From an uncultured Bacilli bacterium (GTDB lineage: Bacteria > Bacillota_I > Bacilli_A > RF39 > UBA660), in NCBI GenBank assembly GCA_947624075.1, contig CANQIM010000029.1, positions 1 through 10,656 of the forward strand: a DNA stretch of 10,656 bases, read 5' to 3'. The position numbers were made by a program, and so were the translations under genes. The notes under the pieces were generated by a model. The model was not told the origin of the DNA, ran no database searches, and saw only the letters and a list, made by a program, of their open reading frames with translations. Positions 5,983-10,656 of this stretch are shown here, piece by piece; within the stretch, counting starts at the first letter, position 1, and the number at the start of each line of letters is the position of its first letter.

Positions 5983-8937
5983 ATGTATTTAAAAGAAATA
6001 ACAGCCAGTGGTTTTAAATCTTTTGCAGATAAAATAAGTATAAAGCTGGATGGCAAAACAACTTGTATCGTCGGACCAAATGGTTCTGGTAAAAGTAATG
6101 TTGTTGATGCGGTTAGATGGGTTTTAGGAGAACAATCAGTCAAGTCTCTTCGTGGAGAAGGCTCTATGAGTGATGTTATTTTTTCTGGCAGTAAGAGTAG
6201 AAATCCATTGAATGTTGCGAGTGTTGAACTTATATTTGATAATAGTGATCATTTTTTAAATGTAAGTTATACTGATATTTCTATAAAAAGAAGAGTTTAT
6301 CGCAGTGGTGAAAATGAATATTTCCTCAATAATGAAAAGTGTCGTTTAAAAGATATAACTAATTTGTTAATGGATACGGGTATGGCTAAAGAGTCCTTTA
6401 ATATTATTTCTCAAGGAGAAGTAGAGAGAATTCTTTCTAATTCAGCTTATGATAGACGCGTAATTTTTGAAGAAGCATCTGGTATTTTAAAGTATAAGAA
6501 AAGAAAAGAAGAAGCTTTAAAAAAATTAGATAAAACACATAGTAATTTAGATCGTGTCAATGATATTATTACCGAGTTAGAAAGACAAGTAGGTCCTTTG
6601 AAAGAGCAAAGTGCTAAAGCTGAAGAGTACTTAGAAAATAAAAAAGGTCTTGATAAATATGAAGTAGCTTTACTTGCCTACGACATAGAAAATTTACATT
6701 CTTCTTTAGAACAGAAACGTTTACGTAAAGAAAAACTTGATAAAGAGATAGTAACTTTAACAACCGAAACAAATAAATCTGCTGTTTTAAACTTAGAAAT
6801 TAATAAAAATATTGAAAAGTTAGAAAATGAAAGAACTGCTTTAAATAGAGAATTATTACAAGTAGTAGAAGAAGTAGAAAAAATAAATGGTGAAAAGAAC
6901 CTTTTAAAAGAAAAAAGTAAATCATCTAAAGAAGAAGACAAACTAAAAAATGAGTTAAGAGAAGTTTTAGAATTAAAGGGTACTTTAGAAGAAAAATTAA
7001 CGGTTTATCAAGAAGATATTTCTAATATTAATAAGGATTTAGAAGCTAAAAAGATACAGAAAAAAGAAAAAGATGCTGCTGCTCAGAACTTTTTAATTAA
7101 GAAAAATGTGCTTAGTAGTGATTATTCTAAATTGGAAAGAGAAATTGTTTCTTTAGAAACAAAGATCAGTAGTTTGCATGATGAAATAGAACAGGGTGGT
7201 GATATGCCTAGTTCTGTTAGAAAGGTACTAAGTTCTACTAGTTTATTAGGTATTCATAATACGATAGGAAATGTTTTAAGTACGGATGAAGAATACCTTA
7301 AAGCCTTGGATGTTTCTATTATGGCTAATAAGAATTTCATTATTACAAGTGATGAAGAATCAGCTAAAATGGCTATTAATTATTTAAAAGATAATCATTT
7401 AGGAAGAGCCACTTTCTTTCCTTTATCTATTATAAAAGAAAGATATGTTGACAGTAATAGTTTAAGTATTATAAAGAATAATCCTGATTTTGTAGGAATC
7501 ATGAGTGACTTAGTTACTTATAATAAAAAGTATGAAAATATTATCAAAAATCAGCTTGGCAATGTCGTAGTAGCAAAAGATCTAGATGCATCAATTAGAC
7601 TTTCCCATTTGTTGCAAGCTAAGTATAAGATTGTCTCTTTAGATGGCGACGTTATAAATGTTGGTGGTTCTTTAGTCGGAGGTTCCCTTTATAAAGCTAA
7701 AAGTGTTGTTTCCTTAAAACAAGAAGTTAAACATTTGGAAGAAAAAGTTGCTTTATATAAACAAGAATTAATAGAAATAGAACAAGAAATTGGAACTATT
7801 GATAGAGAAAAAGCTAGTGTTGATGAAGAAGTATTTGCTCTTGCTAAAGAAGAAGTAGTGCTTCAAGAACAAAGTTTTAACAAAAATAAGGAATTAGAAG
7901 AGATAGAAGAAAGAATAAAAGAAGTTAATCGTGAATGGGAGTCTCTTCAATCTATTAAAAGCAATTCATTAGAAGCAAAAGAAGCTGAATTAATTAAGCT
8001 CTTTCATGAAAAAAGTGCTACTAAAGAGCAACTTCAAATGCGCATAAAAGTACTTGAAAATGATATTAGTACTCTAAAGGCTAAGGAAGAAAGTAGTTTA
8101 GCCGAAGATAAAATGAAACAGTCAACTTTGCGTTCTTTAGAAAAAGAAAATAAAGATATTGAAATAGAAATAAATAGAATTGATGTTAAGTTAGATAATA
8201 TGCTTGATGAATTAACAAATAATTATGAAATTACTTTTGATAAAGCAAAAAGTGATTATAAATTAGATATTGAAGTCGATTTAGCTAGAGAAAAAGTAGA
8301 GACTTATAAAGCTAATATTAAAAAAATTGGTATGGTTAATTTATCAGCTATTGAAGAATATAAAGTTGTTAATACTAGATATGTCTTCTTAACTAATCAA
8401 AGAGAAGATTTATTAAAGGCTGAAGATACTTTACTTGAAATAATGAATGAAATGGATGATGTTATGAAAGAAGAATTTTATAATACATTCATGGCTATTA
8501 AAGAAGAATTTAAAAAAGTCTTTAGAGAATTATTTAGTGGTGGAAATGCTGATTTGAAACTTACTAATGAAGAAGATTTATTAACAACAGGTATTGATAT
8601 TGTAGCTTCTCCTCCTGGTAAAAAATTAACGACAATTTCTTTATTATCAGGTGGCGAAAAGACACTAACTGCCATTTCTTTACTTTTTGCTATACTAAAT
8701 GTTCGTAGTGTCCCATTTTGCTTATTTGATGAAGTAGAAGCTGCATTGGATGAAGCTAATGTAGCAAGATTTGGAAAATACCTAGAACATTATCGTGATA
8801 AGACACAGTTTTTAATTATTACGCATAAGAAAAAGACTATGGAATACGCTGAAACTTTATATGGTATTACAATGCAAGAGTCTGGTGTTTCAAAACTTGT
8901 CAGTGTAAAATTACAAGATCATGTTGAAGTTATCTAA
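5983..8937 (+). CDS. smc: Chromosome segregation protein SMC (condensin ATPase)
   Basis: SMC dimers with ScpA and ScpB organise and separate the chromosome by ATP-driven loop formation. The 984-residue product begins MYLKEITASGFKSFAD, as the family does. It has Walker A GPNGSGKSN (31-39, K37 and S38), Q-loop Q51, a coiled-coil arm (about 170-410), a hinge (about 415-570, with GGSLVGGS from 561) and a return coil (about 575-780). GMVNLSAIEEY follows at 783, then signature LLSGGEK (887-893) and Walker B CLFDE with D916 and E917. Heads and hinge are complete, but the arms are shorter than in Bacillus subtilis SMC (1186 residues); mycoplasma SMC proteins have similar short lengths. ATG 5983 has GGTGAAG upstream. 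The usual neighbours rnc and ftsY are absent here. No frameshift or internal stop is seen. Confidence 0.97.
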   Translation: MYLKEITASGFKSFADKISIKLDGKTTCIVGPNGSGKSNVVDAVRWVLGEQSVKSLRGEGSMSDVIFSGSKSRNPLNVASVELIFDNSDHFLNVSYTDISIKRRVYRSGENEYFLNNEKCRLKDITNLLMDTGMAKESFNIISQGEVERILSNSAYDRRVIFEEASGILKYKKRKEEALKKLDKTHSNLDRVNDIITELERQVGPLKEQSAKAEEYLENKKGLDKYEVALLAYDIENLHSSLEQKRLRKEKLDKEIVTLTTETNKSAVLNLEINKNIEKLENERTALNRELLQVVEEVEKINGEKNLLKEKSKSSKEEDKLKNELREVLELKGTLEEKLTVYQEDISNINKDLEAKKIQKKEKDAAAQNFLIKKNVLSSDYSKLEREIVSLETKISSLHDEIEQGGDMPSSVRKVLSSTSLLGIHNTIGNVLSTDEEYLKALDVSIMANKNFIITSDEESAKMAINYLKDNHLGRATFFPLSIIKERYVDSNSLSIIKNNPDFVGIMSDLVTYNKKYENIIKNQLGNVVVAKDLDASIRLSHLLQAKYKIVSLDGDVINVGGSLVGGSLYKAKSVVSLKQEVKHLEEKVALYKQELIEIEQEIGTIDREKASVDEEVFALAKEEVVLQEQSFNKNKELEEIEERIKEVNREWESLQSIKSNSLEAKEAELIKLFHEKSATKEQLQMRIKVLENDISTLKAKEESSLAEDKMKQSTLRSLEKENKDIEIEINRIDVKLDNMLDELTNNYEITFDKAKSDYKLDIEVDLAREKVETYKANIKKIGMVNLSAIEEYKVVNTRYVFLTNQREDLLKAEDTLLEIMNEMDDVMKEEFYNTFMAIKEEFKKVFRELFSGGNADLKLTNEEDLLTTGIDIVASPPGKKLTTISLLSGGEKTLTAISLLFAILNVRSVPFCLFDEVEAALDEANVARFGKYLEHYRDKTQFLIITHKKKTMEYAETLYGITMQESGVSKLVSVKLQDHVEVI

Positions 8938-8953
8938 AACTTTAAAAAAAATT

Positions 8954-8978
8954 AAAAGACTAAGAAAATGGTCTTTTT
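8954..8978 (+). terminator. Probable terminator of smc
   Basis: AAAAGAC (8954-8960) pairs with GTCTTTT (8971-8977) around a ten-base loop, ending in five Ts. The stem is short and AT-rich, so termination may be partial. It abuts the next promoter. Confidence 0.5.
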
Positions 8979-9002
8979 CTGTTATAATAGTTGTGCTATA
9001 AT
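8974..9002 (+). promoter_or_regulatory. Promoter region with two stacked extended -10 boxes
   Basis: TATAAT occurs at 8983-8988 and again at 8997-9002, and each is preceded by a TGN (TGT and TGC). The second has a weak -35 (TTTTTC, 8974-8979) at 17-base spacing. Extended -10 promoters can work with a poor -35. Transcription would start near 9009 for the second box, leaving a leader of about 50 bases that contains the palindrome at 9021-9034. Confidence 0.6.
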
Positions 9003-9020
9003 ATGATACTTAAGGAAGAG

Positions 9021-9034
9021 GCAAAAATTTTTGC
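9021..9034. repeat. Perfect 14-bp palindrome in the leader of the TPR-like gene
   Basis: GCAAAAATTTTTGC is an exact inverted repeat located 28 bases before the next start codon and just downstream of a strong promoter. It could be a repressor operator, or in RNA a five-pair hairpin with an AAUU loop. No copy was noticed elsewhere in the window. Confidence 0.5.
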
Positions 9035-9061
9035 TAATATTAAAAGATAAGAAGGCTAATT

Positions 9062-9928
9062 ATGAGTAATAAAAAATATAATTTTCAACATCACAACTAT
9101 ACAAAGAAGGGTTATCTTTCCTTTCAAACAAAAATGGTCGATACTTTACTCAATGAGGGTAAGTTTAATTTAGCTAAAAATATGCTAAAAGAAATATTAT
9201 CTCAATATCCCAATGATAGAATTGCTTTAACACAATGGGCTCAAATATTAATTTTTGAAAGAAAGTATCTAGAAGCTAAAGATATTTTAGAAAGTTTGCC
9301 TAAAGACAAATGTTATTCTATGTTAGTTTGCTTATATGAAAAATTAAATGAGTGGGACAAATTAAAAGAACTTTATGCTAGATTTTACTTAAAAGAAGAT
9401 AAAGATAATTGCTACAAATATGGTTATAGACAGCAAAGAATATATTTAAGTAGTATATTTGATAATACCTGTCCCTTTGATGAGCTTGGTTATTTAGATA
9501 AGCAAATGTTTAATTATAGTGATGAAGAAGCTATCGAGCACATTCGTAAAAGTCATGGCGGTAGTAATAAAAATAAATCAGCCTTTATGAATGATTTTGA
9601 CATTGAAAAAATATTTTATAAAGTAAAAGATTTTATAAGTAAAAACCATGATAGAGGAATTATAAATAACAGCTTACTAGAAAGTTTTATGTTTTATTAT
9701 GTAGGCTGTGGTTATAAAGTAGATAGTGGCTTATATGATACATTTTTAGTTAACACAATAATTAATACAGATAAAATTATAACAATGTATCCACAAAGTG
9801 TAAGTAATGCTAACTATGATGTCTGTCGACTTGATGATTTAGAAGAAAAAAAACTTGTTAAAGTAAAAAGCGGTATAGAACGATTCAATGCTAGATATAA
9901 TAATATTCAAAATAAAAAGAATGATTAA
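9062..9928 (+). CDS. TPR-like protein with an unassigned C-terminal domain
   Basis: A 288-residue cytosolic protein; no signal peptide or membrane helix. Residues about 20-112 look like helical TPR-type repeats: LLNEGKFNLAKNMLKEILSQYPNDRIALTQWAQILIFERKYLEAKDILESLP, then a third helix pair, YSMLVCLYEKLNEWDKLKELYARF. Such repeats usually bind proteins or peptides. Residues about 180-280 form a separate region with FYYVGCGYKVDSG, DTFLVNTIINTDKIITMYP and a final KSGIERFNARY, which I cannot assign. Six cysteines are scattered without a zinc pattern. ATG 9062 has AAGAAGG (9049-9055) six bases upstream. The gene has its own promoter and a palindrome in its leader. The HD-domain gene follows after 61 bases with no clear terminator, so the two may share a transcript. 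Confidence 0.8.
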   Translation: MSNKKYNFQHHNYTKKGYLSFQTKMVDTLLNEGKFNLAKNMLKEILSQYPNDRIALTQWAQILIFERKYLEAKDILESLPKDKCYSMLVCLYEKLNEWDKLKELYARFYLKEDKDNCYKYGYRQQRIYLSSIFDNTCPFDELGYLDKQMFNYSDEEAIEHIRKSHGGSNKNKSAFMNDFDIEKIFYKVKDFISKNHDRGIINNSLLESFMFYYVGCGYKVDSGLYDTFLVNTIINTDKIITMYPQSVSNANYDVCRLDDLEEKKLVKVKSGIERFNARYNNIQNKKND

Positions 9929-9989
9929 TAGAAAAATTTTATGTCAAATTAATTAAAAGTTACCTTAGCATAAAAAAGGAGGAATATTA

Positions 9990-10559
9990 ATGGAAGATGT
10001 AATAAATGAAATATATAATGAAGTAAAAAGAAGATGTCTGCTACCATCTAATGCTTATGGAATTGGAGCTTGGGATCATCATATTGAACTAGTTTATAAG
10101 ATAGCTACAGAAATTAATAATGAGTATGGAGCAAATTATGATATAGTTGCCTTGGCTTCACTATTACATGATGTTGCTTCTATTACTGATAAGTCTTATA
10201 CAGAAGAACATCATATAATTGGAGCTCAAATTGCTCAAGAGTTATTGGCTCCTTATCATTTAGCAAAAGAAGATGTAGAACTAATAAAAAAATGTATTTT
10301 AAATCATCGTGGAAGTAGATTAGTTCAAAAAACTACTCCTGAAGAAGTATGCATTGCTGATGCTGATGCTATGGCACATTTTTATAGTGTTCCTTCCTTA
10401 CTTCGCATGGTATATGTAGAAAAAAATATGTCTATAGATGAAGGCGCAGAATTTGTTTATAATAAGCTACAAAGAAGTTACAATAAATTGTCCCATAAAG
10501 GAAAAGAAATTATCTTACCTAATTATCAAGCAGCAAAGATTTTATTATTAAAAAAATAG
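9990..10559 (+). CDS. HD-domain phosphohydrolase
   Basis: A 189-residue cytosolic protein of the HD superfamily, metal-dependent phosphohydrolases acting on nucleotides or other phosphate esters. Visible metal-site candidates are H30/H31 in AWDHHIELV, the H60-D61 pair in LASLLHDVASI, H74/H75 in EEHHIIGAQIAQELL, H106 in CILNHRGS, and D124/D126 in CIADADAMAHF. The order and spacing resemble small stand-alone HD hydrolases (COG1418-like), whose substrates are mostly unknown. ATG 9990 has the strongest ribosome binding site of the window, AAAGGAGG (9975-9982), seven bases upstream, which suggests efficient translation. It may be read from the promoter before the TPR-like gene; only a doubtful promoter is visible in the 61-base gap. 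It looks intact. Confidence 0.9.
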   Translation: MEDVINEIYNEVKRRCLLPSNAYGIGAWDHHIELVYKIATEINNEYGANYDIVALASLLHDVASITDKSYTEEHHIIGAQIAQELLAPYHLAKEDVELIKKCILNHRGSRLVQKTTPEEVCIADADAMAHFYSVPSLLRMVYVEKNMSIDEGAEFVYNKLQRSYNKLSHKGKEIILPNYQAAKILLLKK

Positions 10560-10656
10560 TTGTTTTATAATAAGTTTCCAAAATTGTCAAAATTAAGTAT
10601 AAATAAAAGCTGTTTTCAAATTTACATTTTATCAGTTTATGTCTCATTAAGAATCA

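Noticed and set aside
6678..6941. Minus-strand open frame within the smc arm
   Set aside because: Ser/Phe/Leu-rich mirror of a Lys/Glu-rich coiled coil; a codon-composition shadow.
9031..9069. Twelve-codon frame from TTG 9031 after AAGGAAGAG, overlapping the TPR-like gene start
   Set aside because: Could be a leader peptide, but a TTG start and such short length are easily met by chance, and there is no codon run or other hallmark.
10540..10575. Imperfect hairpin (TTATTAAAA with TTTTATAATAA) at the end of the HD gene
   Set aside because: It has a bulge, only A-T pairs and no T-tract afterwards, so it is not a convincing terminator.
10564..10590. Minus-strand TTGACA with a TATAAA 15 bases on, after the HD gene
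   Set aside because: The spacing is too short for a typical promoter and it would read antisense into the HD gene; no minus-strand gene is visible.
10560..10656. Terminal 97 bases
   Set aside because: Very AT-rich, with no start supported by a ribosome binding site and no RNA gene recognised; too short to interpret.

Overview
The window is AT-rich, and its nine genes all lie on the + strand with short gaps. Bacterial rpsO and pnp lie close together, as in many Firmicutes. Start regions carry purine-rich Shine-Dalgarno sites, and two genes start with GTG. The SMC protein is short (984 residues), which recalls the roughly 980-residue SMC (P115) proteins of mycoplasmas. Tryptophan is written TGG at conserved sites and no conserved frame is broken by TGA, so a standard bacterial code fits. 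Together these suggest a low-GC member of the Bacilli/Mollicutes side of the Firmicutes, possibly an uncultured host-associated lineage. That placement is inference, not a sequence match.

Layout: (1) 1-360: a leader that may fold over its own ribosome binding site, rpsO (30S protein S15) and a clear terminator. (2) 377-3486: an unrecognised 288-residue soluble protein, then pnp (polynucleotide phosphorylase) and a terminator. (3) 3483-5026: a promoter and two tandem related genes with Tim44-like domains and C-terminal zinc ribbons. The first is secreted and membrane-anchored with a Trp/Ser/Asp/Gly-rich outer segment; the second is cytosolic. They end in a terminator. (4) 5026-8978: a membrane-anchored NodB-fold protein that has lost the deacetylase catalytic motifs, then smc (chromosome condensin ATPase) with its own good promoter and a probable terminator. 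(5) 8974-10559: a promoter with two stacked -10 boxes, a perfect 14-bp palindrome, a TPR-like protein of unknown role and an HD-domain phosphohydrolase. The last 97 bases hold no recognisable gene.

Functionally, rpsO and pnp join translation with RNA decay, and smc serves chromosome organisation. The remaining genes are poorly known. No mobile element, CRISPR array, tRNA or rRNA is seen. This is mainly a core-genome segment. The least understood parts are the Tim44/zinc-ribbon pair, the inactive-looking deacetylase and the gene between rpsO and pnp.
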